This document shows positions 1-14,958 of a DNA stretch of 64,000 nt, piece after piece (the first letter of the stretch is position 1; every line of letters begins with the position of its first letter). A program made the position numbers and the translations under genes. Source of the stretch: Zerene cesonia (Eukaryota > Arthropoda > Insecta > Lepidoptera > Pieridae); the NCBI RefSeq assembly GCF_012273895.1, contig NC_052121.1, positions 2,418,001 through 2,482,000 on the forward strand, in the 5' to 3' direction. A model generated the notes under the pieces. That model was not told the origin of the DNA, made no database searches, and saw only the letters and a program-made list of their open reading frames with translations.

Positions 1-3000
1 TAAAAAAATAAAGTAGTACATATTATAAAAAATTAGTAATCTTTCTATTGTTAGTCACGAGTTTAAAAATTAAACATAAGAAAGTATCAAATACAAGTCA
101 TATCAATTAAATTAATTTCATCAAGTAAACAATAGATATTACATCGTTTACGGGACGTTTTATAAAATTCCATTTATACAAAATAAAGGACACCTCCATT
201 GCGCCTATTTTGAATATTAAAATTTACCTCAAATTTCTCTAAACCTTCATCTCAGTATATACATTAAACATATTCGCTAACTTCCACAATCGTTAATTTA
301 CATCGCAATGAAAATTTTCTAAAAGTTGTAGACATAGAGGCAACAATGTATCCCGGCCTACAAGTCTGATCGGTGCCAGCTTAGCAGCAGTTAACCTACT
401 TCGCTTGCCAGCTCCTTACCCGGAAGTGATCGGAGACAATGGCCCTATATTAATCGTACATTACGTGTCATTACGTAACTGCTGAATAAACTGGCACAAA
501 TGTGTCCCTTTTTATCGTCGAAGAAGCATTTATTCAACTTGTTCTATTTGTATTGTGTTGGCTGTCAATAGAGTTCAATTTTGCTCAGCGTATTTTCGTC
601 ATACATTCTTGTCCAAAGATTGAGGTGGAAATGTGCCTTATTATAAAAGTTCAGTGTCAAGCATAATGTTCTATAATAATTTTTCACCGATTCACTATCG
701 TAATAACAAACTGAATACTAACCAATGTGCTAATCCTTTGTCCGTTTCGAATTTTATCCAGGTCTACTCCGGTCAAACGTTCTTGAGTGAAAGACTAACA
801 AAAATTAATACGTGTTTTTCCACCCATTCATAACAATAATTTTTTTACTAGAACCAAACGCTTTTAACATTTCATCAAAAGGCGCAATACTATATGAAGC
901 TAAAGATATAACAGTTATTATCATAACACTTGGACCTCGTGCAACACACCCACAATCTAAACAGCATCAATTCGATTTAAACAGTTTATCTCGTACAATC
1001 ACGACGCCAATAATTCACTCTGTACAATCGACAATAACTCCATCAATTCCGTTTAATCGCTTAATTGTATTCAGTTACGTAGTTTCGGCGGCTCACAGAA
1101 ATGCAGCGTCATAAAGGGAAGGAATTAAATCGATATTACTTTATTGGCTCCGTTCAATCACCGCTCGGAAATATGACATTGTGCCCAGTGGCTTCGTAAC
1201 ATGATTTCGATTTCTCGAACAGTTCATGGTGCCGCTTTACATCGTTTGAATAAATGAATACATTGAATACCATAAAAAATTATTTTAACATGTGTATGCG
1301 GATTATGGAGCTGAAGTGTGACGGGTCTGCATGGGCGGTGTACCTCTTCTTTATGAAGAACCTACATAGATTATTTATGTATATTGAAATAAAAAACAAG
1401 ATTTAGACACGGATTTCCACATCACCCTATAATAAAAATCCCTTTGAAACCTAGCGGCTATCTTCACATATGACTCGACCCATAATTTTTTATGACGAAT
1501 CGATTGTTCCTTCTCAATTAAAATCACTCTTACTGCTCCCCACACCGTTAATAATCCGTGCGATATTGAATATCGATTGGATACAACATCCTTTTTAAAG
1601 GTACCCAACCCCATAATTTATTATTTTTCCTTATCTTAAATCAACACTGCACCATACTGAGCCGAGACAACCAATAAATGCAGACAAGAAAAATGGACAA
1701 TATATGAATCGTGTGCGTCGCCGTGTTACACCTGTAAAAAGGTCTTGATAAATAATAAATTCATCGGAAACTGGGTTAAAATATTTTGAATAATGATTGT
1801 AAAATACTTTAACGTTCCTCCTTTAAAATCTATAGTTTGTTTCCCACTCTTAACTCATCATATACAGTTTTATCATTATTGCACAATCCATAAATATTAG
1901 TTTAATTATCTGGATCTTGAAATTTATAAAGGCAACGCGTACAATCTAACGCAAGAAGAACCCACTAACCAAAATTATAAAATTTTAATGACTCGCTATT
2001 CTATTAACACGGACTATAAACCAATATCTCAGCACTTCCAAGCATTCGCATCGTAAACATATCCCTCACTGTCACTGCACCACTAACACGAAGAAAGGAA
2101 CTATTAAAACTTTTACAACCCGCCCGAATTACAATGGTACCCTGAAAGGAATCCAGGTCATTTTTCCACTTTACACTTTTTTCCTTTAATGAAACCCAAA
2201 CACGCAGCAACAAAGCTCCATAAACATAAAGGTATAGCTGAATAAGCCTAATTGTGAAACCGTTGCTGAATTTCGTTTTATCCGTCCATCCTGAACGATG
2301 GTGCATACTAAACAGTATTAATGCGGTAGCCCCGTTTGAAATTCTCGACGTAAATATTATATTTTAGTAAACCTGGCGGGTTTGTGGGTTGGAAGAGATA
2401 TTGATATGGGCTGCGGATGAAGCGAAATATTTTATTCACCTTTATACTAACAGCACTAGTTGCAAATAGAATAATGATGGGCGCTCACTTTTCCCATCGC
2501 GAATAGAATCATTCAATGTCGAACTACACGACGGAAGGATTTTTTGTGTCTAAATATCAAAGATTTAACCGACGTCCATGAGCTTTAAAATCTTACAAGT
2601 TACTTTGGACTTGACTGTTTCATTTTTTTAAAAGAATAGATATTAGAATAGTATCTACCAAGATTTCTCAATGAAACCATACTGAACGTAGTACATTCAA
2701 TTACACAATTTCTTGTTAATAGGTACATCACGGGACCGAGTGTGGACTTACATAACAGCATTACATGTCAAAAAATCGCAAAGGAAATCGAAGGACAACA
2801 CCATTACGGACCTCATCCACGTCCAATAGCTATTTGTCCTTCCTTTGATATTTGGTAAAGGTCGCGAACTTGCGAAGGGCGCTGTGAATGCGGTGGAGTC
2901 CCGGGCGGGGCATGGGGCGAGGGGCGGGATCTCACCCCGGCAGATCAACAACCCCGAAACCTTATTTGAGATAAGCCACCGGAAAGAGAAAATATTTTTG

Positions 3001-5877
3001 GAAATTCTTAATAAACAAAATGTGGTTCCAAGGCTAAGGCAGCTTAAAGATCGCAAACTGCCAATATATTTTATCAACAACTTTTTTCCTCATTACTGTA
3101 CGTAACCAGATGATTAAATAGACTGAGTCTTTTATAAGAAAATCAGCTGAGGCTTTTTTATTGTATTGCCTTTGTTTCCTTCAAGAGCTTTGCTGTTGTA
3201 AGATAAGATATAACTTCTATAAAGGAATCCAAAACACAAACCTTTATTTTGAAATTCATTGAAGCTCTCCCGAGGATACATTTTTGAACGGAAACTTGAC
3301 AATAAGTTTATCAAGATGTTGTATTTATGTTTAATTCAATTTTTTTTCGAAGCAGTATTGAATAAAACAGAAAAATATGAACATAGACTGGGCAAGACAA
3401 CAGCGATTGATTAACAAAATTTATCCGTGATTTGGCTCGCGCAATAAACGCATGATTAAAGTAATTCAATTCGGGGTATAGCCCTCGGTCTGATGTGAAA
3501 CACGTTTTGTATGCGAGTTATAGAAATAGTTATTTTATACGACATAATGAGTCCTGCCAACGTTTCCATTTAATTCCCCTACACGGTGCTCGGTCGGAGC
3601 GGAGTTACCTGCGGTTTCCGGTATAAATTCCATTAGTTCGACGCTCTTTTATCCAAACTTCGTGATCGATACGTAGATTAGGACTTCTTCGAAACTTGGA
3701 TTGAACTAGTTTTCGGTATTTATTCGGGAAACTTCAAATATACACATTAGTATGCGCGACCCGTGTCGATTTATGTTATTGACCGAAATTGTGTTTTAAA
3801 GTATTGTATTTAAAGAATATCCAATATGTCAGAAATTAAATTCATTTTAACAATCTTGTGTCGAGGATAGCGTGCAGTAATATTTAACAGTTTATGAATA
3901 AATAGTAATCTTATGATTGGTAATAGGTGTTATCACCTTGAGTATCATTTGACATTGGGCAACAGCGCATGTTATCTAAAAATATAGTAATTACTTTATT
4001 TTCGTCAAATTAATACTTAAATATACCGTTTCTGACAAAATGAAAACCACAGATAAAGACTTAGAGGTGTGACTGGCGTCCTAATTAAAGTTATGATAAT
4101 GATCGATCAAATATTGAGCCTACTCATAAATCTAAAAAATAAATTAATTAATTAAACGCTACTGTCAAATTTATATTTAACTAAAATTAGGTTTAGAATC
4201 ATGGGACAAGTTGAAGAACCCCTGCAAAACATAATTTCATCTAAATCAAAAACTAAATGCACTCGAGTTCAAATGAGAGCTGTCGAACGTTGGGGAGAAC
4301 CGTGAGAAGTAATTTGGGATCGAGCGTGAAATAAATGTTTTAAAGAATGCCATACTTTCAACTAAACGCGTTTAACGGTCTACAGAAATAGACAAAGAGT
4401 TTTCGAAATAATGGCCCAATAGCCATATACATTATACGTACTATATACTTTTATGCAGCTGACGTCCAATTCGACTTTATTTGAAATGCACATATGATAT
4501 ACCAAGACACATAATAACGTAACTAGATAAGGCTTATACAAATATTGTGTATTCAAAGGAGATACGGATCGTGACCGGCGAACCACGACGAAAGTCTTAT
4601 CGATTCTATACATCGAAACCTTATAGCTGAAGGCGCAACGGCTATAATGTAATTTAATGAATACTTAAATTCAAGAAACACAATGATCAGCCGAAATAAA
4701 TTCGCTTGAACCGGCATTATAGCCGGAGGCCATTTCGCAAAACCTTCTCATTATAACTTTAGGACAATTCCCGAAATGCTCTTTTATGTTGAGTGACGCG
4801 CAATCGGAATGCAGCATTGTTAACAAATGACACCCAAATTGGTCCTCGGGACGGACCGTTTTGTCTATGTATCATTTAAAACGTTTACCTGTACAAACCT
4901 GTTTACGCTGAGAATCTTTCGACGAAATTCGGCAGACAGTTTTATTGAGCAAAAGAACAACTCCAGTGAAGCTATTGAAAAAAACCTTTACAAATAGTTT
5001 TAATGCACACTATTGCAATTTATTTACAATACTGAATGTGCGAACACGAACCGAGGTATTTAATAGCGTGAGATTTAAAATTGGTGAAACGTAGTCATGT
5101 GCTGGATTGCGATTGTACGCACCGCAAAACCACATACATTTCGAAAATTAAAGCGAAATCATATTCGTGTGAAATTTCTTTAGCAAAAAGGGTTATTGAA
5201 AAAGGCTTGTAGTTAGTGGTCGAGTTTCGTTATTCTTTTCCATTAAATTACCATTATAAACGACAATATGTCTGTATAATTAAATGAAAACAGTCTGTAC
5301 CGGGTCGGTCCCTCTGGTGTGGCACGAGGATCGATCGCGTGCGGTGAATGTACCCGAAACTCGGAGCGGCGCTCCCTACAACACGGGGTGAGCTTTTCAA
5401 ACTGAAATCCCCTTTAAATATTTTGTAAGTATCTCTCCCTTGGAATAACGTTTCGTTACAATCCTCGAGCCGTCAATTAAAGACGTCGCTCGGGCTCATC
5501 ATAAATAACAAAAGGCTTACGAGCCTCGCATCGTTAGTCATAAAAATCATAAAGTATAAAGGCAAGCCGTTGAGCATACAGGTATGCGTATATAGCTAAT
5601 GGAAGTGCGACAATGTCCCCGTCTCCGGGAACTAATGACCACTTGGAACAGGAAAATTACACCACGCGACCATTCGTTTGGATGGGCCAAGTCACGAAGC
5701 GACCGCTCCGATTATAGATAAAGTGACAACAAACATTCATAACAAACTATAATGGGCGGAGAAAGGTCTTTTCCTCTAGAATTATAATTATCTTAGGGTT
5801 AAAAACAACGTGTTACAAAGTATAATTAGAAATAAATATGTATGTATGTAGTTTAAAACATATTTAAATTGATAAAT
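1..5877. other. Non-coding AT-rich stretch, presumed nmo intron 1 or flank
   Basis: No exon, RNA gene or recognisable transposon was found on either strand. Open frames here are short and show no family resemblance. The only compositional landmark is a GC-rich island near 2860-2950. The stretch lies downstream, in minus-strand terms, of the first nmo coding exon, so it may be nmo intron. That assignment is inference, because no later nmo exon is visible. Confidence 0.5.
2903..2928 (+). other. G-run cluster (G-quadruplex-type motif)
   Basis: Five runs of three or four G (2903-2905, 2907-2910, 2914-2917, 2921-2924, 2926-2928) are separated by loops of one to three bases. The motif sits in a short GC-rich island inside AT-rich DNA. 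The runs also resemble GC-box sequence. No gene is attached to it in this window. Confidence 0.6.
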
Positions 5878-6044
5878 CTATACTAATGTTATAAAGCTGA
5901 CGAGTTTGTTTGTTTGTTTGAACGCACTAATCTCAGGAACTACTGGTCCGATTTGAAAAATCATTCCAGTGTTAGATAGCTCAGTCTTTGAAGGCTACTA
6001 ATATAAAACTAATTCTACCACGGAAACCGGGGCGGACCGCTAGT
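5878..6044 (+). repeat. Dispersed lepidopteran short repeat, family A
   Basis: Starts near a 'ctatactaatgtt' end and runs through 'gctgacgagtttgtttgttt' and 'ggtccgatttgaaaaat' to end in 'ggaccgctagt'. The same opening, middle and end recur at 16909-17078 and 44730-45010, and on the other strand at 28222-28387 and 35493-35662. It is non-coding and short. I group it by these shared blocks and give no library name. Confidence 0.7.
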
Positions 6045-9000
6045 TTGTAATAAAACAGAAAAGTCACTTTCTGTTTTTTCAGGAACATTTCAATTGTTCT
6101 TATTGAATTACTGTTAAATCTCACTTATGGACCTGTCATTAATACTTTGAACACCACAAAACCATGAAACGCTCATACATTCGGCCCCAGCGTTCTAGTG
6201 TCAAATGTCAAAGAAGAACTTCAGCACTAAAGCGAAATGGGGGAACAAAAAAGGCAGTCTTAATTCCAGCTGCGTGGTATCGAGGGCGCTGACCTTAGCC
6301 GCATCTGCCGTGCCCGCTTCACGTGTGTCGACTAATGCTAAAAAATTGCCTATTACACTTTCGCGTCAACCCTCGCACGACTATACGACGCACGTAATAA
6401 GGATAACTTTGGCCTGTTTATTCACAATTGCTGTAAATGTATTCTACTTCAGCCAACTTTACTATCGTCTCAATTGTTTACTTACACAATTTTAGATTTT
6501 CTATTAAATGAATGTCTAATTAATGGACTCAAAACTTCTGCATAAATATCTACGACTCAGACGTCCCTCCATATGGGTTATCACTGTAATCTAGTTTTTC
6601 CTTTTTACAATTTCTGTTCCAACGATTCGAGAGTCGTTAATAAAATTCGTAGCAAGCTGAGTAAAAAAAATAGTTAGAACTCTATCTCATACAACACATA
6701 GAGACGCTCTGATTAACCACAGCGAGTCCACGAGCGCGGCTCTATCATTACGGACGTAATGCCCCGCTCCGAGCGCGCCGCTGCTCCACCATCTTGATTA
6801 ATGCATGCAGGTCCTTGTTTTGTGAGCTTTTATTTTGTATCACAAGAGTTTCTCCGTTGCATCCAGGGTCTTATAAAATAAAGGCCGTATTTTTATTCGT
6901 ATTGTTTAGAAGATGGAAAAATGTTATTTTTAAAGTCCACAGATGTTTTATTAGAGTTGTGCTTCGAGCGCTTCAGTTGCAACTTCGTTGGTTGTTTATT
7001 TTTCCGTTATATTTCTTCGACTTATATCACTGATGGGAGGTAAAACTATAAGTAAGTTATAGCTTTAAGTAATAGCGAAAAATCGTAGTTTCTTAAAATC
7101 TTTTGATAAATAATAATAAAACACTTGGATCGTCGGTATGGTCATTCATATGGTAAATAAATGAATGACCAAAAAAGTCGAAACCGATTTAATGCTTGCC
7201 TATTATATAAAATAGAATTAATGAAAATCGAACTTTCATTAGTATACCCAATGTATACAAAAGTCCCATTAAACAAGCCAGTCGTGCGACAAAGCATGAA
7301 TACGTCTCAAGCCAAACCAGTGTCTCCGAGTATACATTACATCTGGCGCGACAAGGCAAGTTTCCTTTGAGCTCACCGAAACCCTACACCCTGTAACGTT
7401 AGACACTGGATAGACGCGGTCTGAACGCAGACCAGTTGTCGAGATGCGGAATGTAATTGAAGCTAGCATTGTTCGCTTAATAGATTCTAGGTATGAAGAT
7501 TGTGGAACCAGACCGGCCAGAGGTTGCGTTTGATGCCTTTTAAGAGTTCTTCTCTGTACGCTGACAAACGTCGATAAACGATTTCATGTGATAATTTATT
7601 TAAAGACTTTAAAACAGGAACAGGGTTACATGTTCTATTGTTTATTTTTTATATTGTCGAATGCTATTTGCATTTACGGAGTTGAAAAAATCCTTTAAGC
7701 GTGCAAATTCTATACGTTTTACGTAACTGAAGGTATTTTTAAACGCGGCAATCTTTGTAGCGTAAATAGGATTAAGTATGTCGTTCGCATTTGTAATAAA
7801 ATAATATTACCTCCACATAAGCCTTAGGTTTATTTCACATTAAAACAAATCGCAGCTTAAATGCGACGTACCAAGTTAATATAAACGTTGAAGTAATCGT
7901 GCGTTAATTTTTATTTTACTTTTTTGTATCCGAATGTGAAGAAGATTTGTCGTTGAGTGTTCGTATATAGACATGTTTTTATGTTTATATTTTGGCTAAA
8001 TTATATTTAAAACTGCAGATTGTCGAGCGCCAAATGAAATGTTGTTACAAAACCTATCGAATTAAATATGGAAACGACGTTTTAATGGGAACATTAAGAG
8101 TTTATAATTAGCCCGCAATTGTGGGGATTATTTATCTCATTCGATTTATATTATTTGAGGACTACACTATCAACATTGAACGCAATTACCAACAACGTGG
8201 CGTGATGAAGGCGGAAACATTTAATTGAACACCTGCTCATCTAAAACAACCGTGTCAGAGGAATCAAGGAACTTCGAAAAATAACCATTATTCTAATTAG
8301 TTGCAGCTACGCTAGAAACTTTGATTAAAATCGCTTTAAACTTACCCCGTCGAATAATTTAATACTGTTATAGCTTCCACTTACCTGAAAAGTAAAAAGT
8401 TTTGTTTAAAAAGTTTGCATATTTTTTTTATAGAGTTCACTTATACGCATTAATAATCTATATGTTCTGTATGATACCTACGTAAATAAACAAATTTTAA
8501 ATTAAATGTTCTTGTGTTTAATTAAACTTATTATGCGCAATAAATAACATTAAATTCCCAATAATTATTCAGGCGGGAATATTATCAAAAGAGCACTTAA
8601 ATCCCAGTTGAACGAGCGGACTTATTATAAATCCACGGCATATTGTTCGCAATGGTGTTAAGTTTATTTTGCATCCAAAACAATAACATATAATACGCTG
8701 GTACTGTTAGTCAGAATGTATTCTTGTCTCATCGAACAATGGTATTTTAAAATGCGAATGGGATTTAATGTTTAAAAAACATTTTACTCGAAGAATTCTG
8801 TGGATTGTGAAAGCTCTGGTCTCACACGCACGAAAACTAACTGAGTTGTATCCTTCATCCAACATTCGTTCTTTCAAGAACCTAAAGAGTGTGTAACCCC
8901 GAAGTCGTCCGAGACTCCAGCGTCGATGACTTCATTTTCAAGCATGCATTAAGACGATAAGCCGGGCCTATAAGATGTGACGTTAATTCCGAAGCACGGA

Positions 9001-12000
9001 GCGCAATCAGAGGGAGTCGCCCGCTGCATCTCCGGATGTATGCAGTTAAATTAAGGATTCGTGTATACAACGCCAACGGTAAACAAGAAACGGTCGACTA
9101 ATGAAAAAATAACATTCACGGCCTGCGAAATTTTATCCAATTATCAGAATAGTATCTCGCAACTTACTTAGTCGCTTATTCGCACGACTGTTATTTTTAA
9201 ATGAATTTTCACGGCATGTTTTGTAAATATGAGATGAGTTTATCATGCAGAATATATATTTGAACAGAAAACTTGCATGTTTTCTTAACATACCGTTTAT
9301 GTTTGAACATGCTCATACAGCTGGTACATATAAAAATAAATATACACAAAGATAAAACTTTATGATTACAACAATATAAGAGATGTTTTATAGATATACA
9401 GACACTGTTACGTAGCTGGAATATGTCAGAAGAGTTAGATTCAATAACTTCATAGAAATATTAATAGCTTTTTGTGACTTTGGCACGTGATTGTGCCTAC
9501 TGATCTATAAAAAAATAAAAATAAAAATATTTGTTAAATAGTAATTAAATATATGATGATTCTATGTAATATGTATTTACTTCACAACAGATTTGTAGTC
9601 AAGAAGAAGACAGATATATTCCTCGTCGCGAGCATTATTCAAGAAACTCTAACGTTCTAATCGGGATATGCTTACTAAAAAATTCGGGGACTCGTTACTA
9701 CCGTGACTGTTACTATTGAATTAAGTTCAGATTATAATTTGATGAAATACGCTTCACTGCAAATTGTGCCATCTTATATCTCGTACCTATGTACCACAAT
9801 GATCTAATGATATCTATAAGACCACGACCACATATACAATTAATTGTCTAACACACAAACTCATACTCATTACACATAAGTTCCCTCGCCAATTTCCCAG
9901 TAACACACATCAACTAACAATCATATAAGAACTCATTCTAGAATTGCAATTATTGGCTCCCATACACGTCCAACTCAATTAGTTCCTTCATTCGTTCGGA
10001 AAAGTATCGCGTAGACTCCAGTCCATCTGCCTTATGTATTCCGCGCCAGATGCAATTATCAAAGATTCGATCTCGCCCTCAGCTGTGCTCGAGCTCTTGG
10101 CTCCAGCGTTATTCATTTAACTCGAGCAAGCTGAACGCATCGCTAATGTAATTCCTTGGCCCTAGCTGTATAGACTGAAAATAAAATTACACGCGGGCAT
10201 GGAGCGAAAGTGTCTTGCTACACATCAATAGGATTACTTATATATACGTAAATGCATTTTTATATCAACTAGCCCGGCTCGTTCTCGCACGGTTTAATTT
10301 GCAAAAAAATGTGCTTTACGACATCTCTTAACAAACCTCTAATATTATACGTGTTTTTTGTTATAAAAATAGCAAAGCATAAACATGGCAGTAGCGGTAA
10401 CTTTTACTATACTTTATGTGATGCATGTTAAATTAAAATTCACCTGAACACAAAAGTCGCATCGCCTCTACGTTTAAAGGATTCCTTAAGCCACGTGACC
10501 AGTGGAACAATCGAGGTCAAGAAATTTTAACGCTACTAAGAAATCCGGATAAGTGCACTTTTATAGTTCCGCAAGTAAAAGAGAGCCGTGTCGTGCGCTG
10601 AATACTGAAACGTGACTTGCACCTACTCACCGTTATAACGATCTAATGCTGACATTCAGAATATATGCTCATTATCCTATGCACTATATGAGCTGCGAAA
10701 CGATATACGGTGAAATCTAAAGCTTTAGTTAAAGTCACTCAAAAAGAAAGATTTGTACATAACTAGTTAGCTTCCAGCGCCAAAACCCCGCCAATTTATA
10801 CATCGATTTTCGCTTCAATTAGTTGTATGAATACTCTAAAACCGAGTGTACGCATTTAAACGCGACGCATGAAAATAACTCGGGTCGAAGCACGTTTTAC
10901 GGCGCCACGTTACCAACAATCACACGTGCTGAAGACGCGGCGCTCGTGTTTCATTTCGTTCAGGAAAGTATTATGTGGGTCGATGGCCTCACCACCATCA
11001 TCCACAATACCGTAGCGCGCGAGGTTTCGACCGGATTTCAACAATTAGCGGATGCATCGCTGATTTGACAATTTTATACAATAATGCGAATGCGAATCAC
11101 TCGAACGAAGCAAGTTTACCAACAAATAACAATAGTGTGAAAATTGTTTACGACATAAACAATACCAAGATTTCCGATACGAGGAAACATGCGTTAATGC
11201 CATTGCTGTAAAGTCCACTTAACATTATTACCCAATAACTTAATGTTAATTTGCAAAACCTGATTTAGTGATATCACATCTCGAAATCCATTAACACTGT
11301 TCATAATACGAGCAATGCAGTCGAAGAAATATCCTATATCGCAATATAGTTAGACAATGGTGAAGCCTCAAGCAGGTACAAGGAATGGAGCCCTAAGTAC
11401 AGTTATCTTCCATATTAGCCGAGTGCTATTAGAAACTGGTCGGGTCCGCTCGGGGGACGAGGAGGTTTTGCAACGCAGGTAGGCAATTCGACATTGTGTA
11501 AATCGTTTTCACATGGGGTCCCAAACGGAAACTTGGTCACGCTCGCTGCATACAAATATAACAACTAGACGCAGAATATAATTCTGCTTGTCGTGATTGG
11601 GAGCAACATTAGCATTCGTGATTACGTCACGTTAACGCAAAGGACCACGAGCGCGTAGAATTTTATATTTCTTAGTAACATTTATCGACGTTTATCTTTT
11701 AAATCTTGACAATTGTCGTCTTGATAAACATCTAAAACGCGAGCTACTTCAAGCTGTCCAAAGGCATAGGCCAGTCTTTTGACCTCACCTTTGTTGTGAA
11801 TTAAGATAAGATTCCATCTGCGGTAAAAAGAAATGAATGCAAACGTTTCAAAGGATTTTCTTTAACAAATAATAATGGTTGTGTCACGCTAGCTGTATTT
11901 TAAGTAGCGTCGTTACCGGCGATAAATTTCAAAGTGGATCACTTACGTAATTATTCATAGCGAAACAATACTAGTTCCGCGGCGCGATCACAAAAAGTAA

Positions 12001-14674
12001 AATAGAGAAACAAGAGCGACTATTATAAAGCTATTTTGTTGAGCTCGCTTTCCCTGAATGACCCGGCGCCAATTGTAAACAATAACATTAGTCGTTCTAC
12101 TAGATTTAAATAAAGTTAAAGAAATATGTTATATATTTAAATAAAGTTAGATTTAAATAAAGTTAAAGAAATATGTAAATATGATGTATTGTACCCGTTT
12201 TGACATAATTTTAAGTGACCGATATATTCTACACAGAACATAGGAAGCTGTAAAACCGGCCTAATAATTAAATCTTTTAATTGTTCAAATGATCTACTTA
12301 TGTTCAGTCGTGACAATTACTTATTACGGGTGAACATTTAATTACTGATATTAAACGAACTACATACAATAAATGTGTTTGCGTTGAAATATTTTTTGCA
12401 AACACAGCATAAAAATCTAGCAATCATAAATGTTTAACCTAGTTTCTACTTATTAAGTAGTTTTTGCTCACGTTTACATTTTAATTAACATCACACGGTC
12501 CTCATATAAAATTAGGTACTATTAATTGTGCAACGAATTAAACACTCATAAATTCTCCCACAAGCAATTTATCATATACCTATATGTACAATACAATTTT
12601 ACTTCATTCACGCCATAAGGAAGCGAAAGTAAACCGTAAAATACATTTACCTACGAATTGTGTATCCAATTCCATACCCTTAAAAGGTTACCTAATACGA
12701 CAGCGTAGTGACTGTTATAAATTATATAGAGATATGATTGATCCGCTGCAAGGTCCTTCGAGACCCCCGCAGTGTGATAGAGGTGGAGTGCGATGGATGT
12801 GGACGTTAAGATTTTTGACGCTTTCGTAAATTGAGTTCAATAAGTAACATTATTTTTACACTTGATATTATTTTATATATATTAAGTATACACTAGATTA
12901 ATTAGATAACATAAATAGTTAACATTTTTATAAGTATTTCCTTGTTAGAAAATAGGCACATTTATAACCAATATATTTAGAGAAAGTATATTCTATTATT
13001 TATTGCTGATGTGTATCCGCGTTACAATCAATTTTGTGAAGTATGTGGCAATAAAACATGAAAGTATGTAACAAAATTACACAGAAACAAGACGTTACCA
13101 TAGCATCAGAAAAGAAGGTACATTACTATTTGATTTAATTACAAATAAGAATCAATAGGAAACAAGCTTGTTGTTAAGGAAACTAAACAGAACTATGAAA
13201 AATATGTACAGAGAATATATGTACCGAATGTAGGAACAAAGATTTCTCGGTATTCTAATTTAACTTAAAAATACCGTACCTACAATAGAAATTAAAAAGC
13301 TAAAACGATCTCGCACTAAAGTTAATACGTCGGTATTCTATTACGAAGAGAGGCTATCACCCAAACCTATCGACTTGTTAAACGTAATTTATTTTAAACA
13401 CCGCATCGGACCCGGTCGGCATATCACATTACGGTAATTTACAACAGCCTTCACACGTCATTATGTTTCCCAGTAGTTACACAGCGTGATATCGTGTGCC
13501 GTCCGTACCTACGTCCACAATCTACAGTATTATATAGCTCTGGCCGGGTAAGTCGTAGCAAAGGCATGAATGCCCCCGGGTGGGACTGAGGACGAAAAAT
13601 TATTGCGTCGTCCTCCGCCGCCCACGCCTCCCCCCGCGCCCGATGGATACAAAACAAAACCCCTCGGAACTAATTTACGAAAAACGGAATTAGGCAAATT
13701 CTGAACACGTTAAATTGAGCGTACGTTTGTCGAATACTGCGTTACGTAAAAACAGAGTAAAAGCTCGTCACTAGGCGCGTGGAAGGAAGGCACCTACATC
13801 TATCACTACCTTCAGTGGCATTATGATTCCGTTAATTCCATTTAATTAGACAAGTCGCATTAATGATGTAACACTAACCTAATTGCCAGTTAGATATAAC
13901 GTCATAATGTATTTCGAAACGAGCCGACATCTTTATAAGCTGCGTTTGAAGATTAATGTGCATTTTAAATCCTTGCACGTGTCATGTTTTTGACAAGATG
14001 CCTAATTGGTGTAGCTAATTTAAATACCATGATTGGGTGCGCGGAGCAATGAAACAATAGTTTTGGTGGTTTCTCAAAATATTTAATTGACAAAATTTTA
14101 CTTTAAATCAATACAGTTAGCAACAGTCAGCTTTTAAATTAATAAAATTAGAATACCTGCTGCGTCGCAACGAACGGTTTATTCAATTAACTTAATTTAC
14201 ATTTTTTACTTTAGTATCCGCAATTACCAAACTCATAATTCCTTTTAATAACTATCTTACAGTTAACTATATCTGTTAATAGCACGACTAGCTCAACTTG
14301 CAGTAAATATGTCGTACACTTTATGACTAATTGTTATCATACAAAGTTCAATTTAGGAGCAGAGTTAGCTGAAAATATTTGATGTTATTTATTAAAACAG
14401 CACAACAAACGTCAATCACGGTCCCGCGGGGCAAATAAGCTGTCGGCAAATGAAACTTGTTATGGAAATAATCGTGTAAAGTATTTTGAAATGTATGTGA
14501 AAATTTGAAATCCCTTTTGACAATTGAACATTGAATGAAATGTTTAAACTTTTAAATACAGTTCAAAAGAATATCTTCTGAACACCTTGATAAGATCCGT
14601 TTAAGTGAATTGTTCCTATAATTTATATGGATACCAAAGTGACTATGAGATGTATACCTCAAGAACTCGCAAAA
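6045..14674. other. Non-coding stretch, nothing recognised
   Basis: AT-rich DNA with scattered short CpG-richer patches (near 6720-6790 and 13540-13640). No exon with homology, RNA gene or intact transposon was seen. A 28-base unit is repeated at 12102-12129 and 12149-12176. Confidence 0.5.
12102..12176. repeat. Short local tandem duplication
   Basis: The same 28 bases (starting 'agatttaaataaagtt') occur at 12102-12129 and 12149-12176, 47 bases apart. A partial third copy of the core lies between them. It looks like slippage in AT-rich DNA. Confidence 0.75.
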
Positions 14675-14958
14675 AAATGGATGCAGTGGTGGCTCAGTGG
14701 TGAGAACCTCGGACTTCAAAAATCGATAAGTCAGGGTTCGATACCGGGCGAGCGTGCAGGAAATAAATTGATTTTTCAATTTATCTGCACATGTGGATAA
14801 CATCACCACTGCTTAAAACGGTGAAGGAAAACATCGTGAGGAAACCGGCATGTCCAAGAATCAAAAATTCGACGACATGTGACATCTGCCAACCCGCACT
14901 TGGCCAACGTGGTGGATTATGGCCTGAACCCTCATAGGAGGCCTGTGTCCCGCAAAAA
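14675..14958 (+). mobile_element. tRNA-derived SINE with LINE-like 3' tail
   Basis: The head carries Pol III promoter boxes: an A-box-like 'tggctcagtggt' near 14691 and a B box 'gggttcgatacc' near 14733. The body ('gtgaggaaaccggcatgtcc', then 'cctcataggaggcctgtgtc') matches the 3' region often seen on lepidopteran SINE and LINE elements. This is consistent with a tRNA-headed SINE mobilised by a partner LINE. A 24-27 base A-rich unit (14951-15000) is duplicated just after it. A tail fragment of the same family lies at 36721-36770 on the minus strand. Confidence 0.75.

Noticed and set aside
8882..9076. 64-codon minus frame in a less AT-rich patch
   Set aside because: No domain and no exon signals.
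13451..13657. GC-rich minus-strand frame of 68 codons as a possible nmo exon
   Set aside because: Shows none of the kinase motifs expected after the Gly loop (catalytic Lys, HRD, DFG) and lacks convincing splice sites.
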